Assembly: GCA_964017125.1 (NCBI GenBank)
Contig: OZ024909.1
Span: forward strand, 74,080,650-74,144,649
Length of the DNA: 64,000 nucleotides
Direction of reading: 5' to 3'
DNA from: Flabesymbios commensalis
Taxonomy: Eukaryota > Annelida > Polychaeta > Terebellida > Flabelligeridae
A model generated the notes under the pieces. The model was not told the origin of the DNA. It did no database searches and saw nothing but the letters and a program-made list of their open reading frames with translations. Position 1 is the stretch's first letter; each line of letters starts with the position of its first letter. Position numbers and translations under genes: made by a program. Of the stretch, positions 31,267 to 41,240 are shown one piece after another.

Positions 31267-33059
31267 TTTGCCAACTTGATGGTCCCTTTTTCATTCAAGT
31301 GTAATCCATCGATTTTGTAGTCCTTATGTTGTAGAAATGAATCGTTCTCCACGTAAAAAACACGTTCTGTCTTACTGGCTTTAAATTGAAGGAAATTATT
31401 GAAGCTGATGATACTTGCGTTTAAATGAGAATCATCCCATCGTCGTGGTATACCCGTCATATATACCTCGGCTGTGTTGTTTAATGACAAAGCACTGTCT
31501 ATTAAATTATCATAGTGGAGCACTGCTTGTCCCAATGAAAGTGACTTTAGCGTGTTTGTTCCACACAGAAAAACTAGTCGATTACTGTCGCTGTATCCAT
31601 TGTTATCTTTTAGATCCTTTTCCACTCGCATAATTGACGCACCACGCTTCACGTACACACAGGTGTTCTTTCTTTTTAATTTTGGGCCAAGATTTGCTCC
31701 TAGAGAGTCACTAACAACAGTTGTTTTCTTGTAATGTCTTACCTCTCTTTTCTCTGTCTCCTGTATCTTATTCTCAGACTGGGGTACAGCGCGTGGCCGG
31801 ATAATCACAGGTATAGGCTCCGTCTTCTCTGCACCAAAGTTGTCATTCACCACATCCTCGTTGTTTGCTGTTTCTTCCCTTTTGCTGTCCATTTTCTGGT
31901 TGTTTTTTCGTCTATCTCGTCTGTTCTTTCTACTTTTCTTTTTCTCCTCTATTTTATGCCACTCCCTACCATCAGTGAATATTACACTATCCTCCTCTTC
32001 TTTACGTTCAACTATATTGTCTTTTTCAAACAGCTGATTATTTAGTCTAGTTATTTCTTTATGTAATCTCACTTTCTCACTATTGAACATTACATTTGCT
32101 TTGTGAAGTTTTCTTATTGCTCTGTTTTGTTTGCTCAATTTGCTCGTAAGTGTCTTTGTTGAATCTCTGTAGGCGTCAATTTTTGAAACTTTTTTCTTTA
32201 CTTCCCATTCAAGTGATAATATTTTTTTCTCAAGTTGTTTAATTATCGTGTCGTTTCCTTCCAACTCGCTCAGGTCGGTTTCTGTTTGAGTGCTAGACTC
32301 CACAAGTGTACACTGTACTGTAGACTCACTCTCTGCTAGTTGTGGCAACTCGCTCAGGTCGGTTTCTGTTTGAGTGCTAGACTCCACATGTGTACACTGT
32401 ACTGTAGACTCACTCTCTGCTAGTTGTGGCAACTCCCTTAAACAACTTGTTGACTCACTTAAACTTGTTGACTGGTTTGTTGAGATACTCGCATTTAAAC
32501 TACTCTTGGACAACTTGTCGTTGATTTCTACTTTGTTTATTTCTAACTCTGTTTTCGTGTTTCTACCACTCAAAATGTCACTAGGAAAGACGTTAACAGC
32601 CCCACAGGCAAATACATACAATGCGTATATATCTTTGGCCAAGGCCAACGGCGCATTTTGTCCTCTTCTGTTTTTCATTGTCCATTTGCTTTTTGGTATT
32701 ATGCTTGAAGTATTTTCCACCAATTCTGACTGTTTTTCATAGCGATTATAAGCGTGCTTGAAAATGATATGTCTAGCTGCTTGCAGATCTTCAATATCTG
32801 AGTCTATGGCGTCCACTAGGGCCTCGACTGTGTCGGCTTTAGTGTTGGTGTCAACATTCTGCAACACACGTGCAATAGCACAGTCAATCTCTCTCAATGC
32901 TGGGTGGGTTAAAATGAGCGATTCACTGGCCTCCTGAGTCGATACAAGACTGAATGAGCTAGCCGTCACTTCGCCATCCATAGAAATGTCACTGTTTGGT
33001 CCCATGTTGAACTTTAATCCACAACGTTTGCCCAATGATAGGCCAATATCACCATTCAC
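31212..33059 (-). CDS. LINE ORF1: coiled coil plus SGNH-type esterase domain
   Basis: 615 residues. In order: a Ser/Thr-rich N-terminal third, two 28-residue repeats (209-236 and 237-264), a predicted coiled coil (about 271-350, heptads in QLEKKILSLEWEVKKK and KLHKANVMFNSEKVRLHKEI), a strongly basic patch (about 370-395, KKKSRKNRRDRRKN), and a C-terminal SGNH/GDSL-like fold (about 445-605). The last shows VVSDSLGANL (Ser block, 448-457), CGTNTL (499-504) and DGLHLNEKGTIKLA (Asp/His block, 584-597). Esterase-bearing ORF1 proteins are known from CR1 and L2 LINEs, where the coiled coil and basic region support multimerisation and RNA binding. The esterase role remains uncertain. The catalytic Ser, Asp and His positions appear kept. 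The start is the first ATG of the open frame. Confidence 0.85.
   Translation of the reverse strand: MNGDIGLSLGKRCGLKFNMGPNSDISMDGEVTASSFSLVSTQEASESLILTHPALREIDCAIARVLQNVDTNTKADTVEALVDAIDSDIEDLQAARHIIFKHAYNRYEKQSELVENTSSIIPKSKWTMKNRRGQNAPLALAKDIYALYVFACGAVNVFPSDILSGRNTKTELEINKVEINDKLSKSSLNASISTNQSTSLSESTSCLRELPQLAESESTVQCTHVESSTQTETDLSELPQLAESESTVQCTLVESSTQTETDLSELEGNDTIIKQLEKKILSLEWEVKKKVSKIDAYRDSTKTLTSKLSKQNRAIRKLHKANVMFNSEKVRLHKEITRLNNQLFEKDNIVERKEEEDSVIFTDGREWHKIEEKKKSRKNRRDRRKNNQKMDSKREETANNEDVVNDNFGAEKTEPIPVIIRPRAVPQSENKIQETEKREVRHYKKTTVVSDSLGANLGPKLKRKNTCVYVKRGASIMRVEKDLKDNNGYSDSNRLVFLCGTNTLKSLSLGQAVLHYDNLIDSALSLNNTAEVYMTGIPRRWDDSHLNASIISFNNFLQFKASKTERVFYVENDSFLQHKDYKIDGLHLNEKGTIKLAKCINNCLNFHENNHINDR
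32262..32429 (-). repeat. Recent in-frame 84-bp tandem duplication inside ORF1
   Basis: Two adjacent 84-bp units (32262-32345 and 32346-32429) encode ELPQLAESESTVQC...STQTETDLS twice. I see a single base difference, which changes His to Leu. Because 84 is a multiple of 3, ORF1 stays open. The near-identity implies a recent event, perhaps unique to this copy or its subfamily. Confidence 0.9.
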
Positions 33060-33419
33060 AGGTAGCAGTTAATCCAGGTCAACAGAAATTCAGTGTATAC
33101 AAACTTCCCAATGAAATGTCTCTAGAAACGTCTATAAATATTATTTATTTATCCTTTTTTCACATAATGTCCTTGGGTGCGTGTTTATGTACAAAATGAT
33201 GCAAAAATATATACAAAAAGTGAGTTATATCCAGCAAAAAATGACAAAAAAGCAAGAGCTCGAAAATGCGTGTGCGTATATTAACACTGTATAGCCGTAT
33301 ATTACTTCCAAGTAGTTTTATTTCAAAGTATTTCTAGTCTATGCTGCTTCTGCCTTAGATCGAGATTACATTTCATGGTAAACCAACATGATGTATTTAA
33401 ACGCTTTGTCTCATATTTT

Positions 33420-34050
33420 CTCTCATAGTTTTACTGAATTCCGAAATTCAGATTCTGCTTGGGCCAAAATTATGATTTGATAGTTTTGATACCAAGATCA
33501 TTAAAATCGCACAAGTTTGGAGAACACTAAAAAAAATGCTTGAAATGGCCGCCATCTTGAAAAATGGCCGCCATCACTTTCTGAAATATTGTTGTGCATG
33601 AATCGAGCTGACAGTTTTCACCAATATGTTTTTTTACGCTTTCAGCTTTGGTGATTTTATAAATAATCGTAAGCAGAAAATAGGTCACGAGACACATTAG
33701 ATGCCTTTTCTAACCTTACCAGACCCATCAAAATGTCTTGGCCTTTGACCTTGACCTCCAAAAAAATCTGATAATGTCATAAATCTACTGATTGCTTTTT
33801 GGTTTGATGGGAATCGACTCAATTATCATAAAATTTAAACAAATATGCGCAGAGGTATGTTATTTTCATACTTGAGTTTGGCGATTGGCGGCCATCTTGG
33901 AAATATGCCAATAAAAAAATTGGGTGAAATTTAGTAATCCCGGTGGAAATAATGACTAAAGCCTCTACTGAACACAAATCAATCAAAATATAAACTTCTG
34001 TATGAATTTCCAGGCTAGGGTAAATTTTGCAATATTCTGCTTGACTAAAA
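33420..34050 (-). repeat. Right inverted repeat of the 10-kb unit (partner 24116-24900)
   Basis: It reads as the reverse of the left repeat: GCCGCCATCTTG motifs at 33541-33570, then the block from AAAGGCATCTAATGTG-type sequence (complement at 33690) to GCTTGACTAAAAGGG near 34050. Its inner edge marks where LINE or flanking element sequence must stop. Confidence 0.75.
33581..33628 (+). pseudogene. Short fragment of the CXC-tail gene inside the right arm
   Basis: CTGAAATATTGTTGTGCATG and the following bases resemble 26004-26050 in the same orientation. Translated, NIVVHESS...QFSPI parallels NVIVHKSSRQLSPI of the larger relic, with one stop. This small piece ties the right arm to the same gene family. 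Confidence 0.55.
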
Positions 34051-34545
34051 GGGTTTATTATAGTTGTCGTCAATTAGGCCACTATGTTTTTTTCTCTGTT
34101 TTAGATGAGCGCGCGCATTAGATTTAAACCGCGCTTTACCAAATAAAAAAGTGTTTTTTTCTGCCCAGCGCGTGCATTAGATTGTTGCAGATTTCCGAAA
34201 AAAACAGTTGATTTCAGGAGATAAAAAAACATTTCGAAAAAACAAGTTTATTTCAGGAGATAAATAAAATATTTTCACAGCTATGTCGCCCTCATTAATT
34301 TTTTTAATATAGTTTCAATGCTTTTTTTAATGTTCAATAAACAACATATTTAGGCGGACAGATAAGAATGCAATAAATTATGGCAGCTTCTGCAGATAAA
34401 ATGTGCCGTTGTAGCTATTTTATTGCATTTCAGCTTGTGAGACGATTGTCTTATTTTCACTTCCATTGTATGGCTACACTCTCACCTGTAAAAGCCGGCC
34501 AACTCTAATTAAAAACCCTTGCAGTTCCCTTCAATACAGGTGATT
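34051..34545. other. No gene seen
   Basis: AT-rich unassigned sequence. GCGCGTGCATTAGATT-like phrases occur twice (34110 and 34170), and TTTCAGGAGATAAA occurs twice (34214 and 34251), so small local duplications are present. Confidence 0.45.
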
Positions 34546-34548
34546 ACA

Positions 34549-34664
34549 CAGCTAACACGACATACTGAAACAATGCTGGTTTAATCTTGACCCACCGTCT
34601 ATGACGCTGGCCCAACATTAAACCAGCATGTTGTCAATGTGTCACGTTTGCTGGGAAACTTAAC
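34549..34664. repeat. H2 palindromic element
   Basis: CACAGCTAACACGACATACTG... ACCAGCATGTTG...GTGTCACGTTTGCTGGG. The halves AATGCTGGTTTAAT and ATTAAACCAGCAT pair around ACCGTCTATGACGCTGGCCC. Confidence 0.8.
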
Positions 34665-35000
34665 AATGTATAGAATCATGCGGAACATCTTCTTCGCGGC
34701 TGCCATCAATTTGTCCAGAGCCTGAAAATGTGTGTGAATGGTTGCTGAGAGCATAGTCTCATGTTGCCAGCATACCGAGACTTTATTTGCTCATACGACA
34801 CGTTAAGTCATCCACAGGAGTATTATAAAAACATTCCAGATGGAGAGTGATGTAATTGTGACTTTGTGCAAAGTAATGCACTATATCCCGTGGGCCCGCT
34901 CAGGGTGTTGACCTGGCGTTCTTTCTCAGAAGCACATAGGTAGCAAAATCACCCAAGCCAACTACGCATGCGTGCTTGAAGCTTTCAGCACAGGAAGGCA

Positions 35001-35112
35001 TCCCAGTAACACTAGTCGTTAAGCCAATGCTGGCTTAATGATGGGCTATCGTCTGCGACGCTGGCCCATCATTAAACAAACCTTGATTCCACAGCTCGTG
35101 TTTGCCGGGATA
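35001..35112. repeat. H2 palindromic element
   Basis: TCCCAGTAACACTAGTCG... to GCTCGTGTTTGCCGGGA, with ATGATGGGC/GCCCATCAT pairing around CTGCGACGCTG. A half copy with the GCATCGCAGACTGTGGGCC centre lies at 35640-35725. A small inverted pair, AGGTCTCACCACCC (about 35177) and GGGTGGTGAGACCT (about 35468), lies between them. Confidence 0.75.
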
Positions 35113-35580
35113 TTTTTCGATCGCTTTGAGCATGTGCATGACAACAGGAAGTGACATCCCCAACGGACTGTCCTAAAGGTCTCACCACCCCAAATGCCAG
35201 TCCCATTGAAATACATGTATAATGCCAACATTCTAAGGTCCGATTTCACCACTTTCGCTCCTAGCTACTCTCCAATGTGACACACCATAATAATACCTAA
35301 GCTGTCCTTTTATATAGCGAAAACAGTGTCTGCTTACCATTTATCCACAGAATTACCACATTCCAGTATTTTTCTTAATTCATCAGAAGCAGAAACAACC
35401 AGTTGAAACAGTAATTCGGGTAGGGACTCTTCAGTCAGTAGTCACCCCTTGGATTTCGGCTATTTTAGGGTGGTGAGACCTTAATCTAAGTTTCAATGTC
35501 ACCATAGCCGGTGTCACACTGTGATGAACACGTTTTGCATGTAAAATAGCGTGAGATCTCTGGTCATCTAACAAACAGGA

Positions 35581-35638
35581 TGGCCCAGTTTAGCCTATGT
35601 GTACACAGAGGTGGCCTGAAACTCCATCCATTTCATTT
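35581..35638 (+). mobile_element. 58-bp SINE tail insertion with 13-bp target duplication
   Basis: CTAACAAACAGGA at 35568-35580 and again at 35639-35651 flank TGGCCCAGTTTAGCCTATG through CATTTCATTT. Only the SINE 3' end is present, so a 5'-truncated copy integrated by a LINE-like mechanism. Confidence 0.85.
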
Positions 35639-35894
35639 CTAACAAACAGGAAACGCTGAGCCAATAATGTTTTTTTGTTGGGCCAGCATCGCAGACTGTG
35701 GGCCAACATTGAGCGGGTGAGACATTACTTGAGAGCAACTAGTGGCTGTTTAGTTAAGATCTATGTACTGATTAACTAAGATCTATGTACTAATTAATTA
35801 TTATATGCTTTATATTGATAGAAAAATTGAGAAATACAATATACGATCATGAATCATGTGCGATGTTATTACCTATTGTATTTTATGGTCTTCA

Positions 35895-36235
35895 CCACTT
35901 TTACAGATAAACTGGGCCAGTGATCATGGTGCATGAGATGAATCAGGTCATAGATTCGAAATTCGAGCAGTAGCCGCCAGACCTCGAGCACGAAAGCTCT
36001 TGGTCATGGAGGCTCGCCATAATTTTAAATCGCCACCGCAGGTGAAGAAATGCCGTTTTTCTGAAATATGAGTACAGAGGACAAGAAGCGACTCCTCGAC
36101 CTCTGGCGTGACAGGCGGTAGTGCTGAGCACCACATGATGGCGCCGTCCCCTCTGGCTGAAACTCGTGTTACCTGAACCATCGGTTGTCTGACAAGAACC
36201 ACTTTAGAACTGCCACTTCAACAACATGAGATTCC
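35895..36235 (-). repeat. Diverged SINE plus flank, partly duplicated at 36588-36735
   Basis: On the minus strand it carries a head with GGCGCCATCATGTGGTGCTC, a SINE-like linker and head 2 (TGACCAAGAGCTTTCGTGC), and the tail near 35910 (CTGGCCCAGTTTA). The stretch CGACTCCTCGACCTCTGGCG to GAACTGCCACTTCAAC (36087-36225) recurs at 36590-36730, showing a local duplication of about 150 bp. Confidence 0.65.
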
Positions 36236-37139
36236 AGAGATAAGTTTGTGAAATAATATAAAAACTCACTAATTTTCATGAAAAGATTTGTATGAATAAA
36301 ATTATACCTTTATTTGTCAATTTTGAAGTGAACGCTGATGTTTCGCGGCACTGTCTATTTTTATTATCTAATACTCCTGTAGATAATCAAATAATAAATT
36401 TGGGAGATGGATATTTTTCATAAATAACAATATTTTTCTTCATTTATAGCTCGAAATTGCGTCAGCAATTCCAGCTTTAAACAAAGGAAAAATAGAAACA
36501 AACAATTCAGCTGCTCAGAGGTTAATAACAATAATATTACAAATACAACATAATAATAATCAGCGTATTTGAGATCTGGGTGCCGAGGACACACACGACT
36601 CCTCGCCCTCTGGCGTGACAGGCGGTAGTGTTGATAATCACATCAGGGCCCCGTCCCCTCTGGCTGAAACTCGAGCTACAAGATCCATTGGTTGTCTATG
36701 ACAAGAACCAACTGCCACTTCAACCACATCAGTAGGCCCATAGGCTAGGCCTGTATACATCATAAAAACTTAAACTTGCCTCTAAAAGATTTATTTGTCA
36801 CCCTGATCTTTGGTTTAGCTATGGTCTCACAACCTGTATAGACCTAGGCCTACTTCCTATGGGATACTTTCTTATTTTTATTAAACTACTGGTGTTTTTG
36901 CGCATCGATTTCTCACTTAGTTTTGCGGTAATCGACTTGAAATTTGACCACAATGGTCTTTGGGTAGGCAGGTAGGGTGCTATAGCTATATATAGGGTGC
37001 TATAGCTTTTCTATAGCGTGCGAGTACGGCTGGGTCAAAGGTCACAAAAGTCTTACTGACAGTACATTACAAAACTTAAAAACGGTCGTATCTCGAAAAC
37101 GGTGCGCCCGGGAACGGGCAGTATTTAAGCTACATGTAC
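36236..37139. other. No gene seen
   Basis: An AATTGC hairpin (about 36447-36477) with the CAAACAATTCAGC flank marks a dispersed-repeat end. GGGTGCTATAGCT is tandemly repeated at 36975-37010. Nothing coding is recognised. Confidence 0.45.
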
Positions 37140-37864
37140 TTGAACCCATACATGGATCCAGTGGACCTCGCCATTAGCAGATGTGTCCGGCTCTATAAGT
37201 ATCCCGTCATTACTAATGTCTAAGAGATACACCAGTTAACGAGACCAGCGTCCCTATAAGTACCTTCTCCTGCTGATTGACCCCCCCCCCCCACAAAAGT
37301 GTGGGTGCCTCTTATGGGTTTGACTTCACCAAGCTTGTATCCTGTTTTCCCCGGTAAAGTGAATGTTCGCGGAGGATTTGGTCATTTTTTATTTTGCGAT
37401 ATCTTGCATTGCCACACCAAACACACGGACATCTTGTTGCCTGGCCACCCATCTAGTGTCAGCCCACCGCAGTGGGTGCTCCCGGTGCTACTTTGTACAC
37501 AAATTTGCAGCCAAAATACTAAGTCTTGTTTTGTTTTATAACATCGGCCCTAGTCGCTGGCATGTTATGAAACCCTATGCATAACAGCGGTCTGGGTCCC
37601 AATACTACGTTTATTTAATACAAATGTGCAGTTTCATTTTCTTTAATATTCACTGCTGCCAGTTCGAAATAACATCCTTTTCTAGATATTATTCAGATTC
37701 AGGGTCCTGGGTTTGTATCCCAGACGAGCAATTTATCTTTCGGTCCGTTTTATAAAATGAATGTGGAATGTTTCAGAAGCACGAGGGGTCTAGTTGGCAA
37801 TAATTCATGATCAAAACAAATGTGGCTCGAAAAAATATCAATCACTAACTAACTAACTACTAAC

Positions 37865-37992
37865 CGACTGACTGACTGACTGACTGACTGACTGACTGAC
37901 TGACTGACTGACTGACTCACTCACTCACTCACTCACTCACTCACTCACTCACTCACTCACTCACTCACTCACTCACTCACTCACTCACTCAC

Positions 37993-38059
<67 letters not shown>

Positions 38060-38078
38060 CTCAATCACTCAATCACTC
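37865..38078. repeat. Three-phase tetranucleotide array (ACTG)n-(ACTC)n-(AATC)n
   Basis: About 13 ACTG, 20 ACTC and 21 AATC units follow one another without interruption. The unit changes by one base at each transition while the register is kept. Confidence 0.95.
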
Positions 38079-39252
38079 CCAGTTGTGGATTGATTAATAA
38101 AGTCTGCCGTGAAACGTTATAGGGGCCGTATTAACCCTGATGAATAATTACTATCACTATTTTAAAAAAAAAAATCTGCTTTTGGCTTAAACATATTTAT
38201 TCATTTACCGAGAATCACAACACAGTTTTACACTAACGAATATTCTTTCCTCAAAATACAAAAACATAAACAGTAAACAGAGCAGTATGACAATAAACAT
38301 CATACTAGAGATTACTTTAGCCGCCATGTCACTACAATCTGACAGGCTCGCGATAGTAGAATGAATGAAGTTTTTATTTGATTAAAGTCAAATGAATTAG
38401 TTGAGGTCAAAGCTAAACAACGCAAAGAGAATCTGAAGAGTGGAAAATGTGTCTGTCAGTTAAGGTCGGTAAAACGCTCCTGAATGTCAAACAGTGTTAA
38501 TAATGACACTGTGTCCCAGTTAGCCCCTGGCCTTGTCCTACTTAGCCCCGTATACGGGGCAAACTTGGACCTTATTTTTTTTCTTAAAAATTCTCCAAAT
38601 CTGTGTTGGTTTTAGTTGTCATTTATTAAAGGCCCTTGTGACAATAACAAATATCATATCTAGGTTGAATGATTGTTTTGATTCTGTAACTCTATTATCG
38701 TCTGCTCCAGGGCGATAAATGATAAAAGTGTCACAGTAGCCCCGGTCTCCCCTATCTAGTTTGAATTCTTATTTAAATGGCTGATATCGCTTTCATACAT
38801 TCACTGTATGCTCAATTATAGTTCATGCGAGTGGTGCCACCTGTGGTTAGGTCAAGATTATAGACCACATTTATATTAGATGAGAATTCTGGACAAATGA
38901 CCAGTCAACAATTTCCCTCTCGGTTTGTTGCTGTAAATAGTTTGTTCCCTAGGACATCCGGCACATGTCACATGACTGCATTGTGTGTGATGACAATGTC
39001 AGTTTGATCATTTGTGAGAATGTGATGAATAATTCGGCGACTCCCCTCACACTCACACGTCGCTAATTGTAAGGAGCGGAAACGTCGGCCGAGTTGATGA
39101 TGCTGCTGTATGATATTATGGCCCTGAATACATGCAGAACAAAACTTAGAAGATAACACTCGGACCGTATACTTATTTATATTTAAACTCTTTAAGCGCT
39201 AAGCACGAATATAGTCGTTGCTAATTCGTGTTATTAGCTGGTAAAATCATTG

Positions 39253-39363
39253 TTCCCAGCAAACACGAGGCGTTGAACCAGTGCTGGTTTAATGTTGGGC
39301 CAGCGTCGCAGACGGTGGGCCAGCATCAAACCAGCACTTGGTCAACGCCTCGTGTTTACTAGG
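39253..39363. repeat. H2 palindromic element, best-preserved copy
   Basis: CCCAGCAAACACGAGGCGTTG and CAACGCCTCGTGTTTACTAGG are the outer arms. ACCAGTGCTGGTTTAATG with GGGCCAGCGTCGCAGACGGT-GGGCC forms the inner part. Nearly all bases pair, so the whole 111 bp can form a cruciform. It sits inside a TTAA-type dispersed repeat (GTTGGGAACAAAA flank). Confidence 0.85.
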
Positions 39364-39469
39364 TTATTGGGAACAAAATGTGGGTTTAAACATCACGATT
39401 TGCAAATCTCAATCACAAATTTAACAAATATGATTAATTTTCAAACAATTGAAGTTGTGGTATATTTGG

Positions 39470-40592
39470 TTGTGGTATATTTCCATCAATTTGGGAGGTG
39501 TAAATTTTCATAAATTTGGGAGGTGTAAATTTCCATCAATTTGGGAGGTGTATATTTCCAACAATTTAGGAGGTGTATATTTTCATAAATTTGGGAGGTG
39601 TAAATTTCCATCAATTCGGGAGGTGTATATTTCCATCAATTTAGGATGTGTATATTTCCATCAATTTGGGAGGTGTATATTTTCATCAATTTGTAAGGTT
39701 GTATATTCCTATCAATTTAGAAGTAATATATTCCCCTCATTTTGGGAGGTGTATATTTCCATCGATTTGGGAGGTGTATATTTCCATCAATTTGGGAGGT
39801 GTATATTTTCATCAATTTTGGAGGTGTATATTTCCATCAATTTGGAGGTGTATATTTCCATCAATTTGGGAGATGTATATTTCCATCAATTTGGGAGGTG
39901 TATATTCCCATCGTTTTGGGAGGTGTATAGTTTCGTCAATTTGGGAGATGTATATTTCCATCAATTTGGGAGGTGTATATTTTCATTAATTTGTAAGGTT
40001 GTATATTCCCATCAATTTAGAAGTGGTATATTTCACTCATTTTGGGAGGTGTATATTTCTATCGATTTGGGAGGTGTATATTTCTATTAATTTGGGAGGT
40101 GTGTATTCCCATCAATTTGGGAGGTGTAAATTTTCATCAATTTGGGAGGTGTGTATTTCCATCAATTTGGGAGGTGTATATTTCCATCAATTTGGGAGGT
40201 GTATATTTCCATCAATTTGGGAGGTGTATATTTTCGTCAATTTGGGAGATGTATATTTCCATCAATTTGGGAGGTGTATATTCCCATCTATTTGGAAGGT
40301 GTGTATTTCCATCAATTTGGGAGGTGTATAATTTTCATCAATTTGGGAGGTGTATATTTCCATCAATTTGGGAGATGTATATTTCCATCAATTTGGGAGG
40401 TGTATATTTCCATCGATTTGGGAGGTGTATATTTCTATCAATTTGGGAGGTGTATATTTTCTTTAATTTGGGAGGTGTATATTTCCATCAATTTGGGAGA
40501 TGTATATTTCCATCAATTTGGGAGGTGTATATTCCCATCGATTTGGGAGGTGTATATTTTCGTCAATTTGGGAGATGTATATTTCCATCAAT
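39470..40592 (+). repeat. 25-bp minisatellite, about 45 units
   Basis: Unit TTT + GGGAGGTGTATATTTCCATC + AA. The period of 25 bp is constant with point differences, and the array is open in all three frames. Its translations (repeated GRCIFPSIWEVY) are not genes. The same unit forms the array of the left copy (6840-7060, reversed) and begins again at 63975. The end of the array coincides with the start of a TTAA-bordered MITE. Confidence 0.95.
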
Positions 40593-40820
40593 TTAACACT
40601 TTCAAGCCTGAATTTACCGTTGTCATCATCATCCACCACAATCAGTAAATTGCTGTCGCAATTCGCGACGTGTAGTCGGTGAAGATGATTTGAAGTGGGT
40701 GGCAAATAAAATAAAATATTGTTAATATTAGGAAAGTTTCATGACGTTCTAAAGTCCCATAGGTGTAGGAAATAAATTCAGATATAAAAAAAATGCTTGG
40801 ATGCATCGTGAAAGGGTAAA
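40593..40820 (+). mobile_element. TTAA-bordered MITE with a CATCCACTACAAG-type hairpin (P2), copy 1
   Basis: TTAACACTTTCAAGCCTGAAT, hairpin 40627-40685 centred on AATTGCTGTCGCAATT, GAAGTGGGTGGCAAAT, then ATGCATCGTGAAAGGGTAAA. The same order occurs at 53691-53930 and, reversed, at 46462-46712. Confidence 0.75.
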
Positions 40821-41022
40821 ATATTTTCGACATTTGAAGATGGAATTTGCGTTTTCACTGAGATTTAACATTGTAATTGTTTTATAGTCATCTCGAAAAA
40901 CTTGTTAAATACTTCGACATTATATGTAATAATTGCTTGGACATTATTGAGAAAAGTGTCTTTCAAATAACGTCAGAATGACTTGTTTGGACCAACGCTG
41001 CTTTTGACATTTCTATAATTAT

Positions 41023-41240
41023 ATCGGTATCAGCCTATCTCTATCAGCCTATCTGCATCAGCGTATATCAGCGTATATCGGTATCAGGCTATCGGTATCA
41101 GCCTATGTGTATCAGTCTATCGGTATCAGTCTATCGGTCTATCGGTATCAGTCTATCGGTCTATCTGTATCAGCACATCAGTATTACCCTATCGGTATCA
41201 GCCTATCAGTATCAGCCTATCAGTATCAGCCTATCAGTCT
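41023..41240. repeat. Low-order repeat of TATCGGTATCAG type
   Basis: About 20 imperfect 8-14-bp units mixing CCTATC, GGTATCAG and GTCTATC. The short frame across it (SIGISLSVYRYQ) has no meaning. Confidence 0.85.

Larger units (their letters stand above)
27370..33400 (-). mobile_element. Near-complete autonomous LINE with esterase-type ORF1 (CR1/L2-like group)
   Basis: A two-ORF non-LTR retrotransposon on the minus strand. ORF1 is 33059-31212, ORF2 is 31266-27736, and a 3' UTR with three 100-bp repeats ends near 27370 with a small hairpin. Both ORFs are uninterrupted at 615 and 1176 codons. An APE endonuclease, a Jockey-superclade-like reverse transcriptase and an SGNH esterase in ORF1 point to the CR1/L2 side of the LINE tree. 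The exact clade needs a phylogeny. The 5' end is not defined: it lies between 33059 and about 33420, where the outer inverted repeat resumes. No target duplication was found. Open frames suggest a young insertion. Confidence 0.85.
37140..40592 (+). repeat. Repeat family A, third copy, several insertions
   Basis: Blocks in family-A order: GGATCCAGTGGACCTCGCCATT... ATGTGTCCGGCTCTATAAG (37150-37270), GGGTCCTGGGTTTGTATCCCAGACGAGCAAT (37705-37735), CATGATCAAAACAAATGTGG (37806), then GACCAGTCAACAATTTCCC through GAGAATGTGATGAATAATTC (38898-39035), and finally the 25-bp array. Insertions include 37275-37690, the tetranucleotide array at 37865, unassigned sequence to 38815, and a TTAA-type repeat with an H2 hairpin at 39190-39440. 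It lies in the same orientation as the copy at the right edge. Confidence 0.8.

Noticed and set aside
31734-32742. Plus-strand frames of 103 and 122 codons
   Set aside because: Antisense shadows of LINE ORF1.
39449-40648. Several overlapping open frames of 110-213 codons on the plus strand
   Set aside because: They are translations of the 25-bp minisatellite, which is open in every frame because 25 is not a multiple of 3 and the unit has no stop.
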